Shown: positions 9,901 through 17,929, counted from the stretch's first letter. The stretch is DNA of 64,000 nt from Alcanivorax nanhaiticus (GCF_000756665.1 NZ_ARXV01000003.1:310001-374000), one strand, 5' to 3'. Notes: generated by a model from the letters alone, not told the origin. Numbers and translations are program-made.

Positions 9901-10593
9901 GGTGTCCCATTTTCCATCAGCGATGTTATCTGCTGCTGTTACCGCCCCTTCCAAAGGCAAGGTGATGGCGCGAGTTACCCGCAGTGCGATCATCGCCAAT
10001 GCAGAGAATGCTACCAGCCCAAGGAACAAGCCAATTTTCTGGGTGCCCTGATTATCCCCCCGACTCTTGTTCAGGGTTTCCCGAAACGCTTCGTATCGCT
10101 GGGTTTCAAATGCTTTCTGGTTGGTTTCATAGGTGTTCTGGAGCTCTCGAACACGAGTGATGCGCTGATAAATGTCTTCACTGGCAGAGGAATCATCTAT
10201 CAGGCTGCGCGCCAGGGTATCGGCGGCGTAAATATAGTTGGCAAAGCTTTTCTTCAATTCGCCAACACTTTCGGAAAGCTCAGGATCCGTCTGCCGAATC
10301 TGATCGAGCCTTTGCTCAAATTTTTCTGAGCGATCCAGCGCTTCCTGCAACAGGTCCGGGTCTGCCTGGGTAATGGCGGCAATGAACGATTCGCCAATGG
10401 CGATGAAGTCCACGTTATTCGCGTTCACCAACTCAAGAACAGGAAAGTCCTGATCTTCAATCCGTTCCAGATGGTGAATGTTCGTTTCGGCGATGTAGTA
10501 GCTATAGGCCGCGTAGACCACAAAAAGCACAATGCCAAGACCTGCCACTGACAGAATCTTCAACCTGACAGACAGGTTCTGAAACCAGTTCAT
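6922..10593 (-). CDS. Hybrid sensor histidine kinase with HAMP, GAF and three receiver domains
   Basis: This 1223-residue membrane kinase heads the operon. The layout is: TM1 at about residues 13-33, a periplasmic helical sensor to about 185, TM2 at 187-207, HAMP, a GAF domain (about 285-425), a long Glu/Gln-rich coiled coil (about 430-575), HisKA with the phospho-acceptor in SHELRTPLN, HATPase_c with GTGLGLTISRELA, then three receivers. Each receiver keeps its acceptor Asp (ILDIGLP, ILDLTLP, LMDIMMP). No Hpt domain is visible, so any onward relay partner is elsewhere. The coiled coil repeats QEEL..NEELE units, as in CheB/CheR fusion kinases. The 180 bp between it and the tRNA cluster should hold the operon promoter, but I cannot fix it. 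Confidence 0.93.
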   Translation of the reverse strand: MNWFQNLSVRLKILSVAGLGIVLFVVYAAYSYYIAETNIHHLERIEDQDFPVLELVNANNVDFIAIGESFIAAITQADPDLLQEALDRSEKFEQRLDQIRQTDPELSESVGELKKSFANYIYAADTLARSLIDDSSASEDIYQRITRVRELQNTYETNQKAFETQRYEAFRETLNKSRGDNQGTQKIGLFLGLVAFSALAMIALRVTRAITLPLEGAVTAADNIADGKWDTQIVSTGRDETGQLLHAIRKMRDALVRRHQEDRRQETVKNHLAELNNRMRGELSYEQLGNNMLSFLVPVLEAQVGAFYSFNPESQRLSLSSSYAMQRRKHLGNDFALGESLVGQCALERKTILLETVPEGYISISSGTGASEARNVIVMPVIHEEELKGVLEIGAFRQFSDDDLAFLEQCSDVIAISVSSALSRMRLAKMLEQTREQAVELEKQKEEMAQVNNDLEEQAMELSASESRLQQQQEELKAINEELESQTQALRASEESLQAQQEELRVTNEELEAQARLLTEQKTEMAQKNDELELLHHELEDKIRELEMSSKYKSEFLSTMSHELRTPLNSILILSNALGQNKRGNLEDKQVEHAQVIHSAGSDLLSLINDILDISKIEEGKMDVVIDDLSPVELGDHFRRHFAHVAENRGLDFHVNVGEGVPEHFYTDRQRLEQIIKNLLSNALKFTEQGSVTLAIERPEASDPLPRHLTAEKAVKLSVTDTGAGIPAEKQKLIFEAFQQADGTTSRKYGGTGLGLTISRELARLLGGEIGLHSDGEGQGSTFTLYLPEGSADSLDVVEQSGLHEADIGSNAEAHTAAMVPEQAGDDDFVVREKTVLIVEDDEEFAGVLMELAADYGLEGHICHDGEAGLEYASHYRPSAIILDIGLPGIDGWEVMEKLKADPRTKDIPVHFLSGRDERKKALDLGALDLLTKPVNQEDILSAFAKIEGAIETNVRRLLVVEDSEIQHESIRELFDQKGVEITAATSGEEALEALRTTVFDCMILDLTLPDMSGFELLEIINNGDDYDSVPVVIYTGKDLTREEEAKLRKYADRIILKTERSHERLLNEASLFLHWLESTLPSNRNAPQETSIEHRDDIFEGKQLLLVDDDMRNIYALSAQLEELGFEITIANNGKEALVALDENPAMDIVLMDIMMPEMDGYEAMGLIREQSRFKKLPMLALTAKAMKDDRAKCIDAGANDYCSKPIDMAKLTSLLRVWLHK

Positions 10594-10775
10594 TCTGTTG
10601 CCCCTCGAGCCTTCCCGGCCTTGTTGTTCTGATGCCCGGAGAAACGGGCTAAGACTAAAGTGTGAGGCTACCAGAAAGGCAGGCAGAACGGCAATAAACA
10701 GCCTTAACAGGATTTACCATCCTATTGATTTGGCTGGATTTTGATAACCAGAAAACAGATAAAGGGAGGAATTAA

Positions 10776-10861
10776 TGGTGCCCGGGGCGGGACTTGAACC
10801 CGCACGACCAAAGGTCAACGGATTTTAAGTCCGTTGCGTCTACCAATTTCGCCACCCGGGC
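10776..10861 (-). tRNA. tRNA-Leu (anticodon TAA)
   Basis: Read on the minus strand this 86-nt gene begins GCCCGGGTGGCGAAATTGG and ends in an encoded CCA at 10776-10778. The acceptor arms pair, the T loop has GTTCAAGTC, the variable arm is long as in leucine tRNAs, and the anticodon loop CTTAAAA gives TAA. It is third in the order Gly, Cys, Leu, which matches glyW-cysT-leuZ downstream of pgsA in Escherichia coli. Confidence 0.97.
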
Positions 10862-10883
10862 GGTGACCGTGCGGGTCGGTAAT

Positions 10884-10957
10884 TGGAGGCGCGGGTCGGA
10901 ATCGAACCGGCGTACACGGAGTTGCAGTCCGCTGCATAACCACTCTGCCACCGCGCC
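10884..10957 (-). tRNA. tRNA-Cys (anticodon GCA)
   Basis: The 74-nt minus-strand gene starts GGCGCGGTGGCAGAGTGG and ends with an encoded CCA (10884-10886). The anticodon loop CTGCAAC gives GCA and the T loop is GTTCGATTC. It lies between tRNA-Gly and tRNA-Leu; a strong hairpin separates it from tRNA-Gly. Confidence 0.97.
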
Positions 10958-10973
10958 TTTTACTGGTACCAAG

Positions 10974-11002
10974 AAAAAACCTCGGCCAGACCGAGGTTTT
11001 TT
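10974..11002. terminator. Bidirectional hairpin with A/T tails between tRNA-Gly and tRNA-Cys
   Basis: The arms CCTCGG (10980-10985) and CCGAGG (10991-10996) form a short GC stem with a 5-nt loop, flanked by six A on the left and six T on the right. This fits an intrinsic terminator in either direction. It lies inside a tRNA cluster normally transcribed as one unit, so it may lower Cys/Leu output relative to Gly or mark a processing point. Confidence 0.7.
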
Positions 11003-11008
11003 GGAATC

Positions 11009-11084
<76 letters not shown>

Positions 11085-11129
11085 TTTTTTGCCGAAACAC
11101 CCGATTACTGTGCTCCGTTGCGGGAAAGA

Positions 11130-11157
11130 ATTCTACCCATCACCCTCCGGGTGTCAA
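11130..11157 (-). promoter_or_regulatory. Sigma-70 promoter of the Gly-Cys-Leu tRNA cluster
   Basis: On the minus strand TTGACA (11157-11152) and TAGAAT (11135-11130) are separated by 16 bp, close to the sigma-70 consensus. The start would fall about 40 bp before tRNA-Gly. The sequence after the -10 box is mixed, not clearly GC-rich. Confidence 0.75.
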
Positions 11158-11185
11158 CCCGCAGCAGGGTATTTTTTCTGATATT

Positions 11186-11791
11186 TCAGGACTTTGACTG
11201 ACTTTTGAGCAATTGCGGGGCCGCTGCTCGCAGATAGGACATCATTGACCACAACGTCAGCCCTGTCGCCAGGTACAGCAGGCCATAACTGAGCCACAAC
11301 CACTGGGTCATGACGATATCGCCTGCCATATCAAAATCCGGCTTTTGCGCCAGCAACAAGGTAATCGCCGTCATCTGGGTGGTGGTCTTGATCTTGCCAA
11401 GCTGGCTGACCGCCACCTTCGCACGCTGCCCCAGCTCTGCCATCCACTCGCGCAGTGCCGAGACCGTGATTTCTCTGGAAACAATCACCATGGCGGGCAC
11501 CGCCAACCAGGCTGTGGCGTGCACCTGAACCAGCATCACCAGTGCCACACCGACGATCAACTTGTCAGCAACCGGATCCAGAAATGCCCCGAACGGACTG
11601 GTCTGATTGAGCTTGCGTGCCAGATAGCCATCCAGCCAGTCGGTGATGCCAGCAGCCAGGAACAGCGCCGCAGCACAAACACCGCTCCACTTGAATGGCA
11701 GATAGAAGACCAGCACCAGTACAGGAATTGCCACCACTCGTATCAGAGTCAGGATATTGGGCAAATTCAGTACCGGGTGATTCTTCTGCAT
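11186..11791 (-). CDS. pgsA: CDP-diacylglycerol-glycerol-3-phosphate 3-phosphatidyltransferase
   Basis: PgsA makes phosphatidylglycerophosphate from CDP-diacylglycerol and glycerol-3-phosphate, the committed step to phosphatidylglycerol and cardiolipin, in the inner membrane. The 201-residue protein has the CDP-alcohol phosphotransferase signature (TDWLDGYLARKL, then GAFLDPVADK, residues about 53-83) with all conserved Asp and Gly, and several membrane segments. It follows uvrC and precedes tRNA-Gly, the conserved enterobacterial and pseudomonad order. Length is normal. Confidence 0.96.
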   Translation of the reverse strand: MQKNHPVLNLPNILTLIRVVAIPVLVLVFYLPFKWSGVCAAALFLAAGITDWLDGYLARKLNQTSPFGAFLDPVADKLIVGVALVMLVQVHATAWLAVPAMVIVSREITVSALREWMAELGQRAKVAVSQLGKIKTTTQMTAITLLLAQKPDFDMAGDIVMTQWLWLSYGLLYLATGLTLWSMMSYLRAAAPQLLKSQSKS

Positions 11792-11927
11792 AACACTACC
11801 GCTCGTTAGTTAAGCGGACAGTATAGCGAAAACCGGACCGGGACTCATGGTCGATTTTGCTCTTGTTTGTCATGTCATGCCGCTCGAGATGTAAAAATGT
11901 CTGTCTCACAGCCGCTCACGGCACACC

Positions 11928-13751
11928 TTAATTGTGGAACCAGTCGTAAACGGTCTCGGCCATCTGCGCATTAATGCCCGGCACTCTCGCCAGCTCTTCC
12001 AGGGAGGCGTTGCGCAGCTGCTTCAGACCACCAAAGTGCGTCAGTAGCGCCTTGCGCCTCTTCGGCCCGATACCGGGAATTTCGTCCAGCGATGAGGTTT
12101 TGCGAGCCTTTCCTCTTCTTGCCCTGTGCCCGGTCAGCGCAAAGCGATGCGCTTCATCACGTACCTGCTGTAAAAGGTGCAATGCCGAATGGGCAGGCCC
12201 CGGTGTCAGCTCCCGGCCATCCGGCAGATACAACACTTCAAACCCCGGGCGGCGACTTGGCCCCTTGCCAATCCCCATGACTTCCATACGCCCCTGCAGA
12301 CCAAGCTCACCCATCACATCCCAGCCTCGTTGCAGTTGCCCCTTGCCACCATCAATCAACAACAGATCTGGCAACCGGCTACCCTCATTCAGGACCCGCT
12401 GATAACGACGGCGAATGGCTTCCTCCAGCGCGGCGTAGTCATCCCCTGCCTGTGGAGGACTAACGTTGAAATGGCGATAATCCGGCTTTCTTGCCCCCTG
12501 CTGATCAAACACCACGCAGGAGGCTACCGCTTTTTCACCCTGGGTATGGCTGATATCAAAACACTCGATCCAGCGCACTGGTTTGTCTGAGCCAAGCAAA
12601 GCTTCCAGGGCAAGAAAACGCTGCTCAAGATGCTCCCGTGCCGCCAGCTCTGTGGCCAGCGATTGAGAGGCATTGGTTCTCGCCATGTTTAACCAGGCCG
12701 CCCTGTCGCCCCGCACCCGGGTAGCCAGCCTGACTTTTTTATTCCACTGCGTCGCTAACGCCTGCTGCAGGGTTGCCATGCCAGCTACTTCGTGACTCAA
12801 CAAAATCTCTGGCGGATTCACCGGGTCTTCCCGGTCCCCCAGATAGTACTGTCCAGCAAAGGCCTCAAGGATTTCAGCAAGATCTTCTTCACCCCGTGTT
12901 TGCGGACTGAACGTACGGTGACCCAGAATTCGCCCCCCGCGAATCATTAGTACATCCACCACGGCCAGGCCATGGCGACCTTCAACCGCAACCACATCCA
13001 GATCCCCCTGCCCGGTTTCTGCGTATTGCTTCTGCTGGACCGCCTGGATCGCAGCCAGCTTGTCCCTGAGCAGGGCGGCCTCTTCGAAAGCGAGAGACTC
13101 TGCCGCCTGCTCCATCTTCTGGCTTAAGTGCTCAACCACATCACGGCTACGGCCATCGAGAAAGTCGGTTGCCAGCCGGACCTGCTGGGCGTAGTCCTGC
13201 TCGGAAACCAGCCCAACACAAGGCGCCGTACAGCGCTGAATCTGATGTTGCAGGCAGGGGCGCGTACGGTTACGAAAATAGCTGTCACTGCAGTTACGAA
13301 CCTGGAACACCTTTTCCACCAGTGAAATCGCTTCACGCACTGCCCCGCCACTAGGGTAAGGGCCGAAGTAGTGGCTGCCTTTGCGTCGGGTGCCACGATG
13401 AAAGGTGATGCGGGGGTAACGATCCGACGTTGTGAGCCGAATATAGGGGTAACTTTTGTCATCCCTGAGCAGGATGTTATAGGGGGGGCGCAGGCTCTTG
13501 ATCAAAGATTGCTCAAGCAGCAAGGCTTCCGCTTCGCTGCTTGTCACCGTGGTCTGCACATCAGCAATCCGTGCCACCAGGGCACGGGTTTTCACACTGG
13601 CGACATTTTTCTGGAAATAGCTGCTCAGCCGAGCCTGAAGATTACGCGCCTTGCCGACATAAAGGACATCGCCGTCCGCGTTCAGCATGCGATAGACACC
13701 CGGTTTACGGGCGCAGTGGTCAAGAAAATGTTTGGGGTCGAAATCTGGCAA
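11928..13751 (-). CDS. uvrC: Excinuclease ABC subunit C
   Basis: UvrC makes both incisions during nucleotide excision repair after damage recognition by UvrA/UvrB. It has the GIY-YIG nuclease domain (GVYRML, DVLYVGKARNL), a UvrB-binding UVR helix (about residues 200-235), the RNase H-like nuclease with CFDISHTQGE, and C-terminal helix-hairpin-helix motifs (IPGIGPKRRKALL). I place the start at TTG 13751 because GGAG sits 8 nt upstream and the product is then 607 residues, the usual size. ATG at 13802 (624 residues) is an alternative; an upstream start at 13865 would overlap gacA. It follows gacA as in E. coli uvrY-uvrC. Confidence 0.93.
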   Translation of the reverse strand: MPDFDPKHFLDHCARKPGVYRMLNADGDVLYVGKARNLQARLSSYFQKNVASVKTRALVARIADVQTTVTSSEAEALLLEQSLIKSLRPPYNILLRDDKSYPYIRLTTSDRYPRITFHRGTRRKGSHYFGPYPSGGAVREAISLVEKVFQVRNCSDSYFRNRTRPCLQHQIQRCTAPCVGLVSEQDYAQQVRLATDFLDGRSRDVVEHLSQKMEQAAESLAFEEAALLRDKLAAIQAVQQKQYAETGQGDLDVVAVEGRHGLAVVDVLMIRGGRILGHRTFSPQTRGEEDLAEILEAFAGQYYLGDREDPVNPPEILLSHEVAGMATLQQALATQWNKKVRLATRVRGDRAAWLNMARTNASQSLATELAAREHLEQRFLALEALLGSDKPVRWIECFDISHTQGEKAVASCVVFDQQGARKPDYRHFNVSPPQAGDDYAALEEAIRRRYQRVLNEGSRLPDLLLIDGGKGQLQRGWDVMGELGLQGRMEVMGIGKGPSRRPGFEVLYLPDGRELTPGPAHSALHLLQQVRDEAHRFALTGHRARRGKARKTSSLDEIPGIGPKRRKALLTHFGGLKQLRNASLEELARVPGINAQMAETVYDWFHN

Positions 13752-13824
13752 GGAAATGTCTCCGGCGTTACCTGACAAGTATATCAGTGCACGCGGCGAC
13801 ATTCCCTTGAGGGGAGGAAATACT

Positions 13825-14481
13825 TTAGCCAGGCAAAGGCTGATCCACAGCGTCAAGCATGCCATGCCTGACAGCCAGCAATGCCATTTCTACATCGCTG
13901 GAAACGCCCAGCTTGTCGAATATACGGTAGCGATAGGTGTTGACGGTTTTCGGAGAGAGACAAAGCTTGTCAGCCACATCCTGCACCTTGTGGCAGTTGA
14001 CGATCATCATCATGATCTGCAGTTCACGCTCAGACAGCATATCGAGGAGGTTTGCCTCTTCGCCCACATAAGGTTTGAGGGCCATGGCCTGAGCGATTTC
14101 AGGGCTGATATAACGCTGCCCGGTGGTCACAATCTTGATGGCACGAACCATTTCCTCAAGATCCGCCCCCTTGGTCATATAGCCTGCGGCACCGGCTTTC
14201 ATCAGGCGCGAAGGAAAAGGCTCTTCTTCACACATGGTCACCGCGATAACCCTTAGAGCATCGTCCACTCTCAGCAGCTTGCGGGTCGCTTCCAGGCCAC
14301 CTATGCCCGGCATCTTGATGTCCATGAGAACCACATCCGGTGAGTGCTCGCGGGTTTGCTGGATAGCCTCTTCCCCTGAGCAAGCCTCCCCTACCACCTT
14401 GATGCCTTCAACTTCACCCAGCATTCGCGCAATGCCGGTTCTGACCAGATCATGGTCATCCACTACCAATACTTTGATCAT
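13825..14481 (-). CDS. gacA: Response regulator GacA/UvrY (NarL family)
   Basis: GacA is the DNA-binding partner of the GacS/BarA kinase and normally activates small RNAs that titrate CsrA/RsmA. The 218-residue protein has a receiver (D8/D9 acidic pair, D54 in VLMDIKMPG) and a C-terminal LuxR-type helix-turn-helix (about residues 145-210, LSERELQIMMMI, LSPKTVNTYRYRI). I chose ATG 14481 because GGAGG lies 7-8 nt upstream; the open frame continues 17 codons further without support. It lies directly before uvrC. No gacS or rsm RNA is visible here. Confidence 0.95.
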   Translation of the reverse strand: MIKVLVVDDHDLVRTGIARMLGEVEGIKVVGEACSGEEAIQQTREHSPDVVLMDIKMPGIGGLEATRKLLRVDDALRVIAVTMCEEEPFPSRLMKAGAAGYMTKGADLEEMVRAIKIVTTGQRYISPEIAQAMALKPYVGEEANLLDMLSERELQIMMMIVNCHKVQDVADKLCLSPKTVNTYRYRIFDKLGVSSDVEMALLAVRHGMLDAVDQPLPG

Positions 14482-14703
14482 TCTTTTACCTCCGGGTAGT
14501 TCCATTACCCGCCGTACATAACAAACCGGCAACCATACGCACTACCCTTGTTGTTTCATAGCACATTTTCGGCAAACGTTGATCGCTGTCACCCATACAC
14601 AAACTGTATATTAGCCTTTGGTCGCGTTGACCAGCGAGTCAGTCGTGAGAGACTGGTTCTTTAGAGCAAAGCCAATCAGGAACATGAGCCAAGGGCAACT
14701 TCC

Positions 14704-16377
14704 ATGAGCGCAATTATTTTGCTCCTGCTGGGGCTGGGCGGAATGGCCGCCGGTTATTTATTCTACTCCCGGTTCATCGCCAATCGCATCTTCAAACTGG
14801 ACCCGAATTTCAGAACCCCGGCCCACGAATATGAAGATGGTGTCGATTTCGTCCCGACCAATCGCTATGTGTTGTGGGGGCACCATTTCACCTCCGTGGC
14901 TGGCGCAGCGCCCATTGTTGGCCCAGCCATTGCCGTCATTTGGGGCTGGCTTCCTGCCTTTATCTGGGTAGTACTGGGCACTATCTTCTTTGCTGGCGTT
15001 CACGACAGCGGCGCGCTCTGGGCCAGTGTCCGCAACCGGGCCAAATCCGTTGGTGCCTTGACCGGTGAAGTGGTTGGTGCCCGCGCCCGCACCATCTTCA
15101 TGATCGTCATCTTCCTTGTGCTGCTCATGGTCAACGCAGTGTTTGGTGTAGTCATCGCCAAACTGCTGATCAACAACCCCGGTGCAGTAGTGCCGGTTTG
15201 GGGAGCCATTGCAGTCGCCCTGATAATCGGACAATTGATTTACCGACGCCTGATCGGCCTGGGTGTCGTTTCGGTGGTCGGTGTCGTTGCCCTCTATGCA
15301 CTGATCTATGTTGGCCCTCAGGTGCCCGTAGCGCTGCCTTCTGAGGTTATGGGGTTATCGGCCAATGCCAGTTGGATTCTGCTGCTTTTCGCTTACGCAG
15401 CCATTGCCTCCCTGCTGCCTGTATGGATGCTGCTGCAACCCCGCGATTACATAAATGGTCTGCAGTTGTTTGTCGGCCTGATTCTGCTCTACGGCGCGGT
15501 CTTGATTGGCAACCCCACCGTAGTCGCCCCCATGATTAACGTTGACGTCCCGGCGGGGACGCCTTCTCTCATTCCTCTGCTGTTCGTGACTATTGCCTGC
15601 GGTGCCATCTCTGGCTTCCATGGCCTGGTCGCCTCAGGCACCAGTTCCAAGCAACTGGACAAGGAAACCGATGCCCGCTTCGTCGGCTACTTTGGCGCAG
15701 TCGGCGAAGGGTCTTTGGCCCTCGCGGCGATTATTGCTGCTACAGCGGGTTTCGCCACGCTGGCGGACTGGCAGGCTGTTTACACTGCCTTTGGCAAGGG
15801 CAGCCTCACCGCCTTCGTCGATGGGGGAGCCAGTATTCTTGCCGGTGGCCTGGGGCTCGATATCAGCGTCGCCGCGACGCTGCTAACCGTGATGGCGGCG
15901 CTGTTTGCCGGCACCACTATGGATACAGGGCTTCGACTGCAGCGTTATATATTCCAGGAATGGGGGGAAATCTATCAGCAAAAATGGATGACTCGCCCCC
16001 TTCCCGCCACCCTGCTCTCCGTGGTCAGCTGTCTGCTGCTGGCCTTTGGCGCGGGCGGAGCTGACGGCAGCGGAGGCTTGCTAATCTGGCCGTTATTCGG
16101 CACCACTAACCAACTGCTGGCAGGCCTCACCCTGCTGGTGATCACCATTATGCTGGTCCGTCGCGGTCGACCCGCCATTTACACCCTTGGCCCACTGGTC
16201 TTCTTGCTGGCCATGACACTGATCGCACTTTTGCTGCAGCTCAAGAATTTCTATGACAAGCAGGACTGGTTCCTGCTGGGGCTGGATCTGGTGGTACTGG
16301 TCGCCGCCTTACTGGTCACTCTGGAATGCGCTGCCGCCCTCAAGCGCGCCTTCGCCGAACCCGTGGAGCAATCCTGA
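14704..16377 (+). CDS. cstA: CstA-family carbon-starvation transporter
   Basis: Members of the CstA family import pyruvate or peptides during carbon limitation. The 557-residue inner-membrane protein has about 16 hydrophobic segments and the family's N-terminal core (FVPTNRYVLWGHHFTSVAG, then VHDSGALWASVRNRAKSVG). It is shorter than E. coli CstA (about 700 residues), as in the short subfamily. CAAGGGC precedes the ATG. The stop overlaps the next gene's start by one base, and that gene overlaps a Get3/ArsA-like ATPase in the same way. The substrate cannot be read from sequence. Confidence 0.92.
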   Translation: MSAIILLLLGLGGMAAGYLFYSRFIANRIFKLDPNFRTPAHEYEDGVDFVPTNRYVLWGHHFTSVAGAAPIVGPAIAVIWGWLPAFIWVVLGTIFFAGVHDSGALWASVRNRAKSVGALTGEVVGARARTIFMIVIFLVLLMVNAVFGVVIAKLLINNPGAVVPVWGAIAVALIIGQLIYRRLIGLGVVSVVGVVALYALIYVGPQVPVALPSEVMGLSANASWILLLFAYAAIASLLPVWMLLQPRDYINGLQLFVGLILLYGAVLIGNPTVVAPMINVDVPAGTPSLIPLLFVTIACGAISGFHGLVASGTSSKQLDKETDARFVGYFGAVGEGSLALAAIIAATAGFATLADWQAVYTAFGKGSLTAFVDGGASILAGGLGLDISVAATLLTVMAALFAGTTMDTGLRLQRYIFQEWGEIYQQKWMTRPLPATLLSVVSCLLLAFGAGGADGSGGLLIWPLFGTTNQLLAGLTLLVITIMLVRRGRPAIYTLGPLVFLLAMTLIALLLQLKNFYDKQDWFLLGLDLVVLVAALLVTLECAAALKRAFAEPVEQS

Positions 16378-16646
16378 TGGGCAACCGGATCATGGGCGCG
16401 CTGCGGCGGCTCAACGAGCTGGGCAACCAGTACTACAACGCACCCTACCGCGCAGCCATTGCCCGCGCCAAACGGGACGAGGAAGACCTGTTCATGTTGC
16501 TGGTATTTTCGGAAATGATGGGCATTCCCAACCCGGCTGCATGGAGCACTCTGGAGCTGCAACCTTTGCTAATGGATCGCTTCCACGAATGGCATACCCG
16601 CATGGGCATGGAGCGTTCGCCACTGGACCACTTTCGTTGCTGCTGA
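16377..16646 (+). CDS. Small cory-CC-star type protein ending in Cys-Cys
   Basis: This 89-residue protein starts at the ATG overlapping the cstA stop (TGATG) and ends by overlapping the ATPase start. It contains the segment YYNAPYRAAIARAKRDEED, then FMLLVFSEMMGIPNP, and terminates in HFRCC. The Cys-Cys-stop end fits the family I know from automatic annotation as cory-CC-star, whose function is unknown. There is no signal peptide; one moderately hydrophobic stretch (residues about 38-50) is too polar for a clear membrane helix. The C-terminal Cys pair could bind metal or be handed to the ATPase. Function is not established. Confidence 0.8.
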   Translation: MGNRIMGALRRLNELGNQYYNAPYRAAIARAKRDEEDLFMLLVFSEMMGIPNPAAWSTLELQPLLMDRFHEWHTRMGMERSPLDHFRCC

Positions 16647-17668
16647 TGACCGACACGACACTGAACATCGATGATCTGATTCAGCACCGCAGGCTATTGA
16701 TGGTGGGAGGCAAAGGGGGCGTAGGGAAAACCACCACCGCAGCCGCTGTTGCCTGTCGCGCTGCCGATGCCGGACGCAAGGTGCTGCTGGTCTCCACCGA
16801 CCCGGCACACAGCCTTGGTGATGCCTTTGCCCAGCCGATTGGCAACGCTATCACCTGCATGACAGAGAATTTGTATGCGCTGGAGCTGGATCCGGATGAG
16901 GAAGTTGAGCGCTATCTGGACAAGGTAAGCGCACAGATGCGCCGCTTTGCCAGGCCAGACCAATTCAGGGAACTTGAGAAACAGCTGCGACTCAGTCGTC
17001 AGTCCCCCGGAGCCCAGGAAGCTGCCCTGCTTGAGCGATTGTCACAGATCATCGATGACAGCAGTCAGGATTACGACCTGGTGGTTTTCGATACCGCGCC
17101 TACCGGCCATACACTGCGCCTTCTCAGTCTCCCGGAAGTCATGGCCGCCTGGACCAACGGATTACTCAGACACAATCACAAGGCCAAGCAGCTTGGCAAG
17201 GTGCTGGACCACCTCAGCCCCGGCAAGGATCTGGACAGCCCACTACAGGATCCCAACCAGCACGCCAATCAGAACCTGGACCCACGCAGCCAGCAGATTG
17301 CCGACACCCTGCTGGCCCGACAGCGCCTGTTTCACCGCGCCCGCCGACAACTCTCTGACCCACATACTACCGGCTTCATCTTCGTGATGACCCCGGAAAA
17401 ACTCCCCATCCTGGAAACTCGCCGCGCAGTGGACAGCTTGCAGGAATCCGGCATTCCCGTTGCAGGCATCGTCATCAACCGGGTTCTGCCAGATAACGTC
17501 GAAGGCGCCTTCTTTGCAGCCAGACTTGCTACCCAGCAACGCCATCTGGACGACATTAGCCAACAATTCAGCAAACTCGCGACCCTGCAAATCACTCTTC
17601 AAGAAGATGACGTTCAGGGCCTTAACGCGATCCGAAAGTTTTCCGGGATGCTGAGCCAGGACATGTGA
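16646..17668 (+). CDS. Get3/ArsA-family P-loop ATPase
   Basis: This 340-residue soluble ATPase has the deviant Walker A of the family (GGKGGVGKTTT, residues about 20-30), the switch segment STDPAHSLGDAF and the DTAPTGHTLRLL segment, all hallmarks of Get3/TRC40/ArsA. It is a single-domain form, unlike the tandem ArsA of arsenite pumps, and no ars genes are nearby. The start is ATG 16646, overlapping the small CC protein gene by one base; the frame is open further upstream through cstA but that is a shadow. Context suggests it serves the CstA transporter, either in membrane insertion or energising, but neither role is shown. Confidence 0.9.
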   Translation: MTDTTLNIDDLIQHRRLLMVGGKGGVGKTTTAAAVACRAADAGRKVLLVSTDPAHSLGDAFAQPIGNAITCMTENLYALELDPDEEVERYLDKVSAQMRRFARPDQFRELEKQLRLSRQSPGAQEAALLERLSQIIDDSSQDYDLVVFDTAPTGHTLRLLSLPEVMAAWTNGLLRHNHKAKQLGKVLDHLSPGKDLDSPLQDPNQHANQNLDPRSQQIADTLLARQRLFHRARRQLSDPHTTGFIFVMTPEKLPILETRRAVDSLQESGIPVAGIVINRVLPDNVEGAFFAARLATQQRHLDDISQQFSKLATLQITLQEDDVQGLNAIRKFSGMLSQDM

Positions 17669-17708
17669 GCGCGCGCATTGCTTACGGGACCGGCCAAGAA
17701 ACGACAAT

Positions 17709-17744
17709 AAAAAAGCCCGCGCTCATCGAGCGCGGGCTTTTTAT
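17709..17744. terminator. Intrinsic terminator after the cstA operon and tRNA-Ser
   Basis: A perfect 10-bp stem GCCCGCGCTC/GAGCGCGGGC (17715-17724 and 17728-17737) with a 3-nt loop is followed by T-rich sequence on the right and preceded by A-rich sequence on the left. It can end both the cstA operon (plus) and tRNA-Ser (minus). Confidence 0.9.
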
Positions 17745-17745
17745 T

Positions 17746-17833
17746 TGGCGGAGGGGGTGGGATTTGAACCCACGGACGGTCTCCCGTCGCCGGTTTTCAA
17801 GACCGGTGCATTCGGCCACTCTGCCACCCCTCC
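17746..17833 (-). tRNA. tRNA-Ser (anticodon TGA)
   Basis: The 88-nt minus-strand gene begins GGAGGGGTGGCAGAGTGGCC and ends in an encoded CCA (17746-17748). The anticodon loop CTTGAAA gives TGA, the variable arm is long as in serine tRNAs, and the T loop is GTTCAAATC. A consensus-like promoter lies just upstream and a terminator just downstream. Confidence 0.97.
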
Positions 17834-17846
17834 AGACTGGCCAGCA

Positions 17847-17874
17847 ATAATACATGAGCCCGTTTGTCAGTCAA
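17847..17874 (-). promoter_or_regulatory. Sigma-70 promoter of tRNA-Ser
   Basis: On the minus strand TTGACT (17874-17869) and TATTAT (17852-17847) are 16 bp apart, placing the start a few bases before the tRNA 5' end at 17833. Confidence 0.75.
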
Positions 17875-17929
17875 CGACCACAACCCTTGGCGATCGACAA
17901 CTGTTGGAAAGTTGACCAGCTAACCCGTG

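Noticed and set aside
10763..10778. Ribosome-binding site plus ATG on the plus strand (GGGAGGAATTAATG)
   Set aside because: The ATG overlaps the complement of the encoded CCA of tRNA-Leu and the frame runs into tRNA genes.
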